Shown: piece after piece, positions 46,801-59,569 of the stretch
How the letters are laid out: each line of letters begins with the position of its first letter
Numbering within the stretch: position 1 is the stretch's first letter
Assembly: GCA_013397845.1 (NCBI GenBank)
Contig: VZTG01006789.1
Span: forward strand, 681,598-745,597
Direction: 5' to 3'
DNA length: 64,000 nt
DNA from: Melanocharis versteri
Taxonomy: Eukaryota; Chordata; Aves; Passeriformes; Melanocharitidae
The notes under the pieces: model-generated
Told to the model about the DNA's origin: nothing
The model's database searches: none
The model's input: the letters and a program-made list of their open reading frames with translations, nothing else
Program-made: the position numbers and the translations under genes

Positions 46801-49648
46801 ATGTATTTGTGTGCATTTGGTGCTCCATGACAGCCAGGCAGCCTGCTGAGTAGTCTCAGCCTCAGTCTGCAGTGAGAGGAATACTGTCTGGGATGGTGCC
46901 CATCCCATATCATGGCCTGAAAGCTATGGAAGGATGCTGGGCATGGGTCCTTGTGAGGATGCCACAGGCCAGCGAAGGTGCCCTAACTCCTTGCCCCAGG
47001 AGGCACCAGTCCTGTTCTCCCAGTGGCTGCAAAGACCTTGGAGTGGCTTAGTGGTAAAACAACTTTACAGCTAGTGCTCCTCTATGTTCCTAAGTACTGT
47101 GTGCCCGGCTTCTGGTTTCACAGGGAAACAGGCATCTCCCAGCATAGGAGCTGGCAAAGGGCATTTCAGGTAACCTCTTCTCAGTCTGGGGGCACGAAGG
47201 ACCCTTGTACTTTCTGGAAGGGATTCAAGCACTGCATGCATCAAACACAGGCTTCCTGAGCTGGGCTCTTCTGTTGTTCAGGCCACCTGGAAGGATGTGC
47301 CAGAGGAGTCTCACAGAGTGATTGTTTGTGAGTGGTAGCTGGCACCAGCACAGCCTGCACTGGGTGGATGGAGGGGGACATGGGGGCTGTGTTTTGATTC
47401 TGCTTTTCCTGTTTGTTGTAACTTGGCAGAGGCAAAGTTTCAGAGACAGCAGGGGCAGCAAGATCCTTTTTCTTTACTTTCTTCCTGACATGTACTACAC
47501 CACCTTCCGCCACTAATTCTGATTTTTTGCTGGGGAAACACAGTGGGAAGGGAGGATTGGTAGGGTTGAGGTCTGCAGCTTTGAAGCACATAAACCAGAA
47601 TATTTAGGATAGGGTTTATTGTCTAGAGAGGAGACTTTCCTAAAAGCAGCTCCAGAGATTGTGAGCAGCTGTCCCAGTGGCTTTTGTTCCTGCTTCAGGT
47701 GGGATTTCAGTGGGAAAAAAAAATTAAAAGGGAAGAATGAAAAAAGAAGCAAACTTCAGCCACACAAAACCCTCTCCCCAAGGCCTGTTCAGAAAAAGGA
47801 GATAAAGCAGCAATAAAGTCAAGTGCTCAATTAAGCCAGATGTGTGTGATTTAAAGCACTAACAGATGTGGCAACAGTGGCTCTAATGAAGTGGAGCTTT
47901 ATGGACCTAGTGTGATGGAGGTGGGTGTGGGTGCCTGTTGCTTTCCAATGGGGAATAGCGCAGCAGTGCTTTTCTTCTTGGGACTGATGAAAGGGGGTAT
48001 GTAGCTGCTGGGGGCTGTTGTTCCCCACTGTCTCTTGGCTCCTGCCCCCTTGCCTCTGGCATGACTGTGGTTACCATGCTTTCCAATTGTGGTGGTCTGT
48101 CTGAGAGTAGTGCAAGTTACAGCACTCCAGGGCAATTTACCTACTTGACAGCCTCCCACCATAGGGCTCCCGAGATGGTTTAGTGCCTCGCTTGATGAGC
48201 TCCTTCCCTAGACCCTGTGCTTGGGGACTTACATGACCTTAAATGAGTACTGCATTTTGCTTTGAAAATTTGGGGATTCCAAAATACCACAGATGAAGGC
48301 CAGGTAAAACCTGTTGCATGCTGTACAACATGAGCAGAGTACAGAGTGAGCCATACTTGCTGCAGAGCAGCTGTCTGGGCTGTGGCTGGGGAGGCTCACC
48401 CACGCCAGGCTTACACCATGTTCAGGGTTGGTTTGGAGAAGGACGTAAACATCTGTATACCACAAGCCAGCTTATGGCATCTGGCATTTTGGGGTGAGCT
48501 CTGTGAGAACGCCAGTCTGTCCTGAAGCCAGGGGATTTCCTGCATTTCCTTGCAGAAGCTCAGTGTTTCACTGTCTGGCTTGTTTACAAAGCCAGGGGTG
48601 GTTTTCTCTAACTTGGGGACCATCTCACCCAGTATATCAGCAGATCCCACTTTTCAAGGGCTCTTTGCCACATGCCTGGATCTCTTCCAAGGCTTCAAGT
48701 AGCATCCAGATCATCCCACCAAGAAAGGGGTGCTGTGTAGATCAGGTGTAAAACAAACACACCGGGGTGCTTGGTGCTGAGCGTGCTGGCTGGCTGTAGA
48801 CAAAATGCTTTCTGGAGCTGTTTGAGTGGAAAGCTGACTGATGTGTGTCCCAGCTTCCCTTCCAGTGATTCAGCTGGCTTATCACATTTGTCTCCATCAC
48901 TCTGTTTTGTGGTGGTCTGTTTCTTAAGCTTTGCAATGCCTCCATCCTCCTTGGGAATGCACCTACTGATGTTCCCCTATCTTTTCTTCCTTCCTGTACC
49001 GCAGTTTTATGACTCTCTCTTCCTGCCTTTTGCTCAGCAGGAGTCTGCAAACTCCTGAGGTTTGAATTTGGGCGACTTAATGGGTGGCCCAAAATAGAGA
49101 GTAATTTTCAAACAAAATGAGATCCAGCCCTTTTTCTTTAAAGGCAAGAGACCAAAGCAACGACATCAGAGTGAAGCAGCAGGCTGCCTGGCACTGCTTC
49201 CCTCCCACCTGTGGGGAGGAAACTTCCCTTTCTGAAGGCCAAGTGGCATGGATGTGGCTGTGCTGTAGGCTCTGGAGGTTGGAAGTCACTGAGGGAGTGT
49301 AAAGGTAACTTGCATTACTTGCATGTGCATGGCCCTTGTATGCCACAAACAGTTATTACAGATCAAATTGCTGTCTTCTGGTAGAGTGTCCATGAGTTTG
49401 AACCTGTTGTTGTGTTCCTGCATGTGTGCATGTGCCAGTCAGCAGTGGGATGAATCTGCAAAGTCTTAATTTTGTCAAAGCTCCTGGTTATTTCATTAGC
49501 AGTGTTGTATCAGTGAGGACTTTATGCTTAGAGAGTGGCAGTTGCCTTGTTTCAGTAAAGGCACATGCTAAGATAAATAGTAAATGTGCATAACAAATAC
49601 ACATACAAGACATTGTTCAATCCCTTCTCATGGAGTACTTGAACACAA
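40861..49648. other. IGFBP2: Intron 1 segment, no gene recognised
   Basis: No exon or RNA gene is recognised. Short open frames occur on both strands without family motifs. Some sequence just right of the CR1 fragment (to about 41060) may be a more decayed continuation. There are T/A-rich patches at 41701-41728 and a small TTCAC triplication near 46119-46133. Confidence 0.5.
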
Positions 49649-49679
49649 GGGTTCAAATTCAGCTCTGCCTCTAGCTGGG
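49649..49679 (+). mobile_element. MIR-like fragment (very short)
   Basis: GGGTTCAAATTCAGCTCTGC followed by CTCTAGCTGGG resembles the B-box region of the MIR SINE (gggttcgaatcccggctctgccacttactagctg). Nothing recognisable follows, so this may be chance similarity. Confidence 0.3.
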
Positions 49680-52600
49680 AGAAGCGTAAAACAGGGGTTA
49701 AAGAAATTGAGCAAAGTGACTGCAAAACTGAGTGAAATATTGCCCCAAGAACACATGACCAAAGTGTTTTGACATAACCTGAAACAATTGTGATGTTGCT
49801 TACCTTGGATGCCAAATGAGAAAAAAACATAATCTGGGAGCAGCTCAACTTGTGGCTTAAATATGGGATATAGCAACTAAGTAATAGCCCTCACGAGGAG
49901 GGAAGATAATGACTGTGAGTGCTGGAGGCAGCTGGGAGATGCTCATGGGCAAAAAAGACTCAATTGCAGCAGATATTCCCTCCTTCTACCTACGGTTTAG
50001 TGCTCTGGTTTTATTTGGAGGCACCTGTGCTTTGTGCCTAGGGGAATGCAGGTTTCTGGGGAAAAAGTGAACAGGGTTGGGCTGGTGCATGGCTCAGGGG
50101 CTGCATGGGGACAGTAGGTCCAGCAGACCTTAAGGTGACACTGGTGGTATTGGCTGTTGGGCTCTGGCATAGTTTCTGAGAAGGCAGAAAGGAATTACTG
50201 TAATAATAGTTTGTTTTGAAAAAGGCAGACTTTGAGGAAATGTGCAATGAGATTTGGGTGGGTGGTGAGGGGAGCCCTGGCCTGAGCTGCCATCTGGAAA
50301 ATTGACTTTGGAAAAGTGAAATATTATTTAAAAACTAGTAATACAAATGACTGAAATTGATTCCATTTGTATGTATAATAACTGGAGAAGCCAATATGGC
50401 TGAGAAGGGAGTGGAGCAATACCAGAGATAGGTGAGAGATGGCTCTCATAGGCAGGGTGAAGCACCTTTTTGGGTTTTAAGTGTTTTTTGTTTTATTTAT
50501 AGGTTGTTTTTTGTTTGGGGTTTTTTTATTCCTGGTTTTGAGGCTTTTCCACCTTTCTTGAGGGTGCAAGATCAGACTTCTGGCTGTGCTGCACACAGCC
50601 TTCCCAGATGGTGCAGTACTTCCACCACAGGCTCATCTGGTCATGCCGTGTCCAGAGCCACTTCCCACCAGCCATTGATCCTGATGGGAGTTGTGAACAG
50701 GCACCAAGTGGTTACTCACAAATCAGTGGATTGCAGTTGGGTGTCCAGAGCCAGAGGACATCTTTTTGGTGAGCTTTTGTCCATCCTTGAGGAGCCAGAA
50801 CAGGCAGGGGGCATTGTCAGAGACTATTTCCCTTAGCATCTTATATGATAGAACCCACAAAATTTCCCTCAGCCACATCACCTTGAAGCAAGATGTCTTG
50901 TATTTGGCTAAAACACCCCATCCAAGAGACATGGACAGATGTGAGCACTTCCTCTAGCAGTCCATATTTCATTTGTGCAGGTTCAAACTGATCTTTGGCA
51001 GTCTGTCTCCAGCTAGGATGGTGTTTGCTTATTGCTGCCTGCACCTAGAAAAGTAATAATTTAAGAATAGGAGAATAGTCTGAAAAGGTCCTGTATACTA
51101 TAATTTTTCCCCAAATGTGATGGAGGCAGAAATGTTCAGTGTGATTTTGAAGAGTTTCTTGTTTGTGATTGTGTGTCCATCAGATCGTAAGTCCTTCATC
51201 AGTCCTTCCTGGCAGGCTGCAGAGTGTCATACCTGGAAATCAGCCTTATTGAGATTCACAGCTCCTGTAATTCTGGCAGCCTCTGACTCTCCTGCAGGAA
51301 AGAGAGGTGCAGCAGCCCAATGCCAAACAGAGACCATCTAGATAGTAATGAACGTGCAGGCACCCTCATGGAGGCTGCGGTAAGGAAGACTCCTCTGTGC
51401 TTGCATACTCTGGACTGTGGGATGCAAAAGCCCTGACGGATTTGGACTTGGGGTTAGAGATGAGCCCATGTTTCCATTGTGGAAATACAGGTAATGCAGA
51501 CACAGCAGTTAAACCTATAGGAAATGAATAAGGTGGTTTTGTGGTTCACTTTTATTCTGGAAATTCATAGAAACCAAGGATTTAGGAGCTGATCTTATAC
51601 TAGAAGTTGGTTCAGGCTTTTTGGGGTGCCTGAAGACCACACAGATGCATGCGAATGAGCAGGGAAGGGGAGAGCAAAGACTCAGCCTGGCAGGATTAAT
51701 GGCTTGTTTCATTCAGGCAGCAGCCCCTAATGGCTAAGTAGTAGCTGCTCTGGGGATTTTACAGACAGGGTCAATGTCAAATTGGGAAGCTGCAGTTCAA
51801 TTAATTTAAGCTTGGAAGTGTTTTCAAGTTAATTCATTTGGTTCTGCTGGGAAGGTTGGAGCTTTGCAGAGGGCTAATTGTAGAACTGTGTTGAAAAGGC
51901 TGAGATACGGTTCACTAACAAGGGGGAATGCTTTTATGGTGGCAGGGAACTCAGAGAGCCTCACTCAGCAAAACCTTCCAAACGCATTAAGGTCTTTCCC
52001 CTGAGCATGCTGCCTTCACACATGCTGAGGTTAAGTACATGCACAAAAACACTGTCATCAGCCATGAGATGAGACCCTCTGGCTCCTCAGCTTTTAGGCA
52101 AGTCCACCGTGTCTCTGCTGTAGGTGCGCACTGGGATGCACAGCAGCTCTGTGCTCGGGAGAAGTGGTGAAAGAACAACAGGATTGTAAGTGGAAGCTTG
52201 GTAAATGAAGGGACTTGCAGCATTCCCCTGCATTTTTGAGGGTCCTGAACACCATTCTCACTTACCATTCTTGGCACACAGTGAACAGCTGGTGCGGGAG
52301 GGAGCAGCGTGTCACAAACAATATGTGCAGGCTCACTGCTGGCAGAAGGAGGGCTGGAGCAGACCTTCCCCAGCCGTGGTATGTGCTTTGCTGGGTCCAC
52401 ACAGAGTGGACTGGTAATGTGCTACATGGCCCTTCAGGCAAATCATTTGGAAAGAAAGCTAACAAAACAAACCCTGCTATTTTATCTCTCTTCAGCCTGG
52501 TTGCACATTTCCATGAAATGGTGGAAACTTACTATTTTTGCGAATTGTGTTCCTGTTTGAGATGCAGTAGGCATTTGCTGACGTGTTTGTAGATATATTG

Positions 52601-55600
52601 GGAGGTGGAGGGGGAGGAGAACTAATAGGGAGACAGGCAGTCATACAAACGTACGCACATGCAGAAACACATAGAGGCAGGCTGTGTAATTGCACAAGTC
52701 CTGTATCCTTGGGAAACCAGTCTACAAACACAGTTAAAAAAAAGAAAAAAAGACTGTTTGAAGTAAAGCCTGGGGGAAGGGACATCTCAGTCCCTCTCCT
52801 ATCCTCATCTGACATCAGCTCTGTGTCAGTATTGCTTCTCCCTTGGGGCTGGAGGGCTTTGTGTGCAGAGGTGCACAGGTGTGCTACAGGGCACTGTGCA
52901 GTGGTAAGAGGTTTTCCTCCGGCTCTGGACCTAGGTGAATGGAGGAGGGAAAGTTGTGCTCTCCAGCCACTAGGAATAGGCAGAGAAAAGAGAGCAAAGC
53001 AGGCTGCTGAAAGCTGTGCTGCCCTGAGTCAGTGTCCCTGGCACTTTGGAGGAGCATAAAGCATTTCCTGTAGGATGCCTGAGTCAAAGGAAAGCACTGG
53101 GTGCCCCTTGGATCACCCCTCGGTGCCAGCTGCTCAGGGCAGGGAGAGGAGCTTGCTAAGCAACCCCTGGCCAGAACATGCCGTTCCCTCCCCAGTCCTG
53201 CCTTCCCTGCTGGTAGAGATGGGCTGAAAAGATCTCATGGCAAAAAAAAAAAGAAAATAAGGGTCTTTGCAGAGCCCTAGGGCTTTTGGCCCCAGGGGAT
53301 TTCAGAATGCTTTGTGGACAGGTTATCACAGAGGTAAAGCAAGCTCTTGGAGACCAGTGCGGGAATTTTCTGGCTGTGGTGTGCAATTCATTACTGATAC
53401 TGTGCAAGCTGGTGTGATGAAATAACCCTGGGAGTGCAGGCAGGCAGAGAGTCGCGGGGAGCTCTTCAGCAGATGGAGAGATGGTCTGAAGTGGTCGGTG
53501 TCTCATGATAGCCCGTGTTTCTGAGAGATTGGGATGACTGGTCTTCAGGCCAGTGCTCCCAAAAGCTGGGTGGCACAGACACCTCTGGGCTTGTAAGTCC
53601 TTTGCAAACAAATCAACAGCTTAAACATGACATGTTCCCTGTGTAGAACTGGGTGCGGCTAAGCAGAGCAGGCTGCTGGCTGAGGAGAGGGGACAGGAAG
53701 AAGTGTCCCTGTACTTGAATCCAGAAGGAGTCATGCACAGCTTTTCCCTATTTACGTCTGTCAATGGCTATTAAACCCAGTCCAGATGAAATAGCTTTGG
53801 TTTCTGAACTGCTGATGGCCAGGAGGAGAGATGGGGAGGAATTGCCCTGTAACTGTCTTTTCTTCTGCCCCTCCACTGAGCATCCATGGTTGCCCTCTGT
53901 GAGGGATGTTGTTCCAGGGCAGGTGATGCTTCTCTGATGTGTGCTCTTCTCCCATTGCCCCCTCTCCTACACAGCCCATTGCTCATGCTCTCTCTGTGGC
54001 ATTTCCAGATGCTCTTTTGTGCAAAGTGAAGAGTGAAACTTCAGTGGGTGCTTTGATTTCATCTGCCTTTGGACAGCTGCATCCAGACTGGCTTGATGAT
54101 GCTTGGGGCCAGACCATGCACCAGTGCTCTCACATTTTCCCTCTGCTGCCAGCTGAGTGTGGATGGATGCTGTACGGTGGCTTAGTGCTTTACAGGTTGG
54201 CAGTGCTAATCAGCAAACCCTGGGTCCTTTTTGGGGTAGGGTGTGGGCCAGAGGTCCTGGGTGTAGGGGTGGGCTTTGTTCTTGGCAGCTCCTGCTGTGA
54301 GGAAATTGCAGTGCCAGTATAATCCTTGTTGGCAAAGTTTTTCTGAGGTTTCTGAGCTCCAGGTCATAACACACACACTGGAGCTGTTGCACCTTTGCCC
54401 AGGGTTCTTCTAGAAGTGTTCTGCAGACTGATGAGACAGAGGTCACTGGGGCTGTGGTTAGAGTTTGTCTGCTCCTTCCCTACCTTCCTACAAGTAATTC
54501 TTCTGCTGGGGCTGTTGTGCATATGAAAGGTCAGGCTTAAAGGCCCTGTCTGCTCTCAGGCTGCACAGGACAAGCACTGGCTTCCTGGCAGCCTGGGACA
54601 GGCAGCTCTGCTCCTTAAAATAAAAAGTGGCAAGCAAAAAGGCATTTAAATTATCCTGAAGTAGTAGAACTTGAAGACACAAAAAGCTAAAAGAGTTGGA
54701 GGCAAAAATCCCCCCAGACCTAGATAAGATGGATGACACTGCTCAGGGTGAAAAATGTCTCCATGGATGCTGCATTCCTGCAACTCCAAGTGTTGCTCAT
54801 TCCTGTACATGGTGCAGTGCCAGGCCAGGACTTGGACTTATTGATTTGCCCATATATTCCCTGCGTGGCTTTGGGCAGCACTCTCAAATATTTCTGTGCC
54901 TTTTTTTTTTTTTCTTTAACCATGTGCAATTCAGGATGAACACCTTTCTGTCTTCAGGGTAATTAATGAACCGCAAAGCCCTTAGACATCTTCAGAAGGA
55001 AAGTGCTGGCCAATGGAGGCTGTGATTGCGGGAGGGGGATGTAAGTCCTGTCCAGCCCAGGACACAGACAGGACCTCCAGTTAGTGGGGTTTCAGGCAGG
55101 GTGTTGAAGGCCACTTTCTGAAAGAGAAACTTTCTGTGGGTCTGGGACCTTAATCAGCATTTAAACACTGTACAGACACCCTGGGCAGATAAGCAAATGC
55201 ACGTGAAACCCTCTGGGCAAGCTGTCGATGAAGGAAAGCAAGTGCAGAGAGAGCAGGAGCAGCACTGGCGAGGGTGGCTGCAGTCCTTGGCATGGTGTGT
55301 GCTCCCCGTGATACAGCCTGGCCCTCCCGTGCTAAGTGAGTGCTACTGGCTCCATCCCGTCCTGCAGCCCAGATACGCTTCAGGGCTCTTCAAAGGGATA
55401 AAAATATATTTTTAACCTGAGGCAGCTGCCTTTTTTTGTGTGGTACATTTTTTTCTCCTAGCTCTGGAAGTGACAGGTTGTTTTTCAGCCCCTCTGTTTC
55501 TCAGCTGTCTCGGCAGAGGTGCCTAGAGGTCTCAAACCAGATTCCTGAAAATTTTAGCACTGGAAATTGGTAGTCGCTTTTGAAAATGTTGGCGAGACGG

Positions 55601-58600
55601 TGCAGCTCCCTACAGACGTTAAGTGATGGCCATTTGAACAGGCTTTTTCCTCAGCCAAGTCCTCGCCCCATTGAAGCCAATGGGAATTTTCCTTGAAAAA
55701 GGCCATAAAGAAATCATTTTCTTGGCAAGGAGAGAGGTGTTTCATGGGCTCTACATCAGCATTCAGGAGAACTTCAACTATCTGCTTAGATTCCTGCCAC
55801 ACTTGTCCCACCCTGCACAAAGCTCTCTACCTTTTGATCCAAAATAACACAGGAGGTGTTTTCCACATGCCGTAAGAAAGAACTATAAAACAATTGTTTT
55901 GGAGTTCGGCACCACTCCCTTACAGATATATTTAGTGTGAATTGAAATTGGTCAGCAAAAAGGCGTTGGCCAGGATGACAGACAGATTAGGGCTGTATGT
56001 CTTGAGGCTATTACATACCTGCCCATCCCATGCTGGTAGGGGTGGTAGGTGGCTTCATTAGTTCATGGATTGTCATAAACAAGCATGACTTACAGCTTTT
56101 GGGCAGTATTAAAAAGCATTATCTGGTTGTAAGAGGGGTTGTTTGGCTTGTGGCATGCTCTGTGCTCTCCTGACCTTGAGTCTTTATCTCTCCACTCTTC
56201 TTGTTGCTCCTCGGACCTTCTGCTCTTTCAAATGTGGTCCATCACACCTGGTGCTCAGCCTCCTCCTGTGCATGCAGCTTGTCCTGAAAGAAATGCTGGT
56301 GCTCTGCACATGAGGCCAACCTCTTCTGTCTCATCTCCCTTCCCCTGTGATGAAGCCACCCCTGGAAGCTCCAAGTCAGGATAGCTTCTCCTAAGAGCAG
56401 CACTAGATTTGGGAGAGTTTGGGAAAAGCTGCGATGGGGCTCTGGCATCAGCCCCAGGTGGACCAGTCCAGCTTGGCAGCAGGGTCAAAGGCATGGCTCA
56501 CCATGGCTGACTTGGTCTTGGAAAGGAGAGCTTACAGTCAATAGCAGCTAGACCTTCCTGGCCTCTGATCCAGTCTTGCTCCTGTGATGGTGCCTGGGGA
56601 GCCAAGACCAATCTCTCCTGTCCCTGGGTGTGTTCATGCACATTGGCTTGCACACTCCACTCCCATCGGTGGTTTTCTTTGGGCTGGTATTTGTTAGCAT
56701 TGGAAAGTGAGAAAAATGAGCAAAAATATTATCAGAAGCAGGTTTTGTGAATGAATCAGCCGACAAGAGGCTTACCAGCTCTCCTGTATTTACTAGCACA
56801 GTGCTTATTTGGGCAGATGTCTATATATTTTAGTTGGAGGCAGGAAGGAGTGAGGATGGATGGGGGAAGACATCACTTCCAGTTTGCTGCTTTTCTGTCA
56901 GTTTGTGCCATCTTTTTCTGAATGAAGCAGGGGACTGCGGTGTGTCTGAGAGGCTGCCCTGCTGCTGCCCTTGTTCTGCTGTTGTTGACAACTTGTGGGA
57001 CACCAAGGAGAGGAGCACAAAAGAGGTCAGAAGGCTAAAACTCTCCTAAGCAGCTTGTTGAGGATCAGGGCCTGGCCAGCCTTGCCCATCTCTTCATGGT
57101 GCTTTTTTATTTGATCCTCTCTAAAGGCGGCTTCATGGCCTTCTCTCTTCTCACTATGTGTTTCTAATTAACGGGGAGACTGGCGTATAAACAGAATATT
57201 CCTGCTCAAAATATTGCTTGTCTGACTCCTAGGATGATGGCCAGATGGCAATCACCAGACAGCAGCCTAGACTTTGAGCTCGCCCATCTGGCTATCAAAC
57301 CTGGTCTCAGTTCTCATCTGGAACCAGAATTGAGGAAAGTAATGGACTTTGCCAGATTGGTTTTGCCCCATGTTTGCTTTTCAGTTGCTACCTAAGCAGA
57401 TAAAAACCTGCAGACAAATGCATTTAGTATTTCTGGAAATTGTGAAGAAGTTCAAAAAGATGCTGGACAAACCCACTGAAGTATGGGTCTTTTGGTGGCT
57501 TTTAAATCCTGTGGGTCAGATGCAGTCTTCAGCCATAAAAGTGCTTTTACTGCTGGTCTGCAGCACAGACTGGGAATGGTCCTTCTGCTCCCAAGCAGCT
57601 GCTGATTGTCTCTCATGAATGGCAGGCTGGGCAGGATGGCTCTTTGATCCAGCCCACCTGGGCCATCTTGGCATCAGGCAGCTGCGTGTTTGCTGAGTAC
57701 GTTCGGACAAAACTCTTCTCAGTTTCTCCTTTGTGAGCTTGTGGTTGTGATACCTGAAAAGAGCATAGAAAGCTGTGGCAGAAATAAAACACTTTCTAGT
57801 ACGATTTTTCACTCTGTGATGACAGCAGGGCTATGCCCTGACAAAACATCATGATGCAGATTCTGAAAAAAAGGAACTGTTAACATCTGTAAATGCTCTG
57901 TATGCTTGGTCCTCTGAGAAGCAGGAGAGATCCATAAATTAAGCACTGTTACGTGAGCTAAAGCATTGCTTGCCCTGCATCATGCACAATTTGATATGAT
58001 TTCTTTACCTCCAGATAAGCACCTGAGTTCCATATTGCTGGAAAGCTGAAACTGGAGGTGCCAGAGAGAATTCTGATGCTGGGAAGTTGGGTGCTACAGT
58101 TCTGCCTTGGCAATACTGAAAGACACTTTCTCTTTGTCACCACCACCAGAACAGCCTGGTCTGTCCCCTGGTGTGGTACCTTTGGAGCTGCTGAAGAGGT
58201 CTTATATAGAGATATACACAGAGACATACAAAGCCTGGTCTGGGTTATTGCACTGAGAGGTGATGTGCATGTGTGGGTTCAATCCTAATTTGGGCTGGAA
58301 GAGGGACATCTAGAGGTCTTGCTTCAAGTCCCAGCTTAATGCAGGGTCAGCTTCAATGTTATATTCAGCTACAGTGTTAGATGTACTTGCTCAGCCAGAT
58401 CAGAGCAGGCAACAAGGAGTGATCAGCTGTCACCTTCTGAGTGTTTGGAGCAAACAGGAGGAATTGAGATCTGTCCTCATTGCCCCTGCAAAGTCCAGAG
58501 AGACTGGTGTCTGCAGCATTGTGACCATCGTGTCCTGCTGTGGCAAGGTTTGCTCTCACAAATTCCTGGTGAATTGAGAAAATGCATAAAGCACAGAGCA

Positions 58601-59345
58601 GAGGAGATGGAAAAAGTCCAGAAATCCCCAGATTTCTGCTAACCGATTTTGAAATGGCTGAACTAGCTGGGATCTTGTGGCTTTCAGCAGGGGCAGAGTT
58701 GTGACTGTTCCACTGTCAGCAGAAGTGACCAAATGCAGAAGTAGGTAGAAGCTAAATGAGTAACACAGTGTATGACAAACAATAGGAAAGATGGTATGTG
58801 CAAGGATGATGATCACTGAAATGGCAGGATCTCCAAAGGATGTTAGGGTGGCCACAGAACAGAGGCGAGGTATTTTTGAAAAGATACTATATTGAGAATA
58901 TATTTTAGCACATGAATATTGGGTAAGTATTCCTGGAGATACTCGGGGGGGATGATAGATGGACACAAGGTATTGTTACTAATCACTGTGGTTTTAAGTG
59001 TTGGAGCTGAAGTACACTTGGCATCTCTAAACCAGCTGGACTTCTGATGGGAAAATTGCATTCTTGGGAAGTAATTTAGAAGGTCACAGAAAAGCCAGAA
59101 AGAACTTCTCCAGCAGCGATTTCCCCTATTCTTTAAACTGTCTTTTAGAGTGGTAATAACTCCAGAATGAAAGGATCTATTCTCACCTTCCAGATGAAAG
59201 GGCTAATGCAATTTAAAATTTTTGCATGCAAAGATTTTATGGCTTGGTAACCAGCCATGTCTGAAAATGATCCAGGGCAGGATGAACACGTGAGGCAGCG
59301 CCTGACTGAGCTGGACGCTTTCCTTGTCTGCCCTGTCTCCTGCAG
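49680..59345. other. IGFBP2: Distal intron 1, no gene recognised
   Basis: This is non-coding sequence up to the exon 2 splice acceptor. It contains T-rich and A-rich simple tracts (52736-52751, 53240-53250, 54901-54914) and an AT-rich block rich in TTAATT words at about 51770-51860. No exon, RNA gene or clear transposon is recognised. Confidence 0.5.
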
Positions 59346-59569
59346 ATAATGGTGATGACCGGTCCGAGAGCATTCTTGCTGAGAACCACGTGGATGGCAC
59401 CGTGGGGATCCTGAGTGGAGCTGGAGGGAGGAAGCCCATGAAGACGGGCATGAAGGAGCTGGCAGTGATGAGGGAGAAGGTGAACGAGCAGCAGCGGCAG
59501 ATGGGCAAAGTCAGCAAGGCCCATCACAACCATGAGGACTCCAAAAAGTCACGGCTGTCGACGGGCAGG
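59346..59569 (+). CDS. IGFBP2: IGFBP2 exon 2: linker domain
   Basis: IGFBP2 is a secreted carrier of IGF-I and IGF-II that controls their access to the IGF1 receptor. Exon 2 (224 nt) encodes most of the variable linker. The acceptor is a pyrimidine tract ending CTGCAG at 59340-59345, and the donor is AGG|GTGAGA at 59570. The exon starts in phase 1: its first two bases, AT, complete an Asp codon begun in exon 1 (if that exon ends in G). It then reads NGDDRSESILAENHVDG..., which is diagnostic of IGFBP2, and continues through RKPMKTGMKELAVMREKVNE and QQRQMGKV. It ends in a basic cluster, KKSRL, which takes the place of the heparin-binding and nuclear-localisation-like region of the mammalian protein. 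It contains no cysteine, as expected for this linker. The preceding exon 1 is missing from the readable sequence. Confidence 0.97.
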
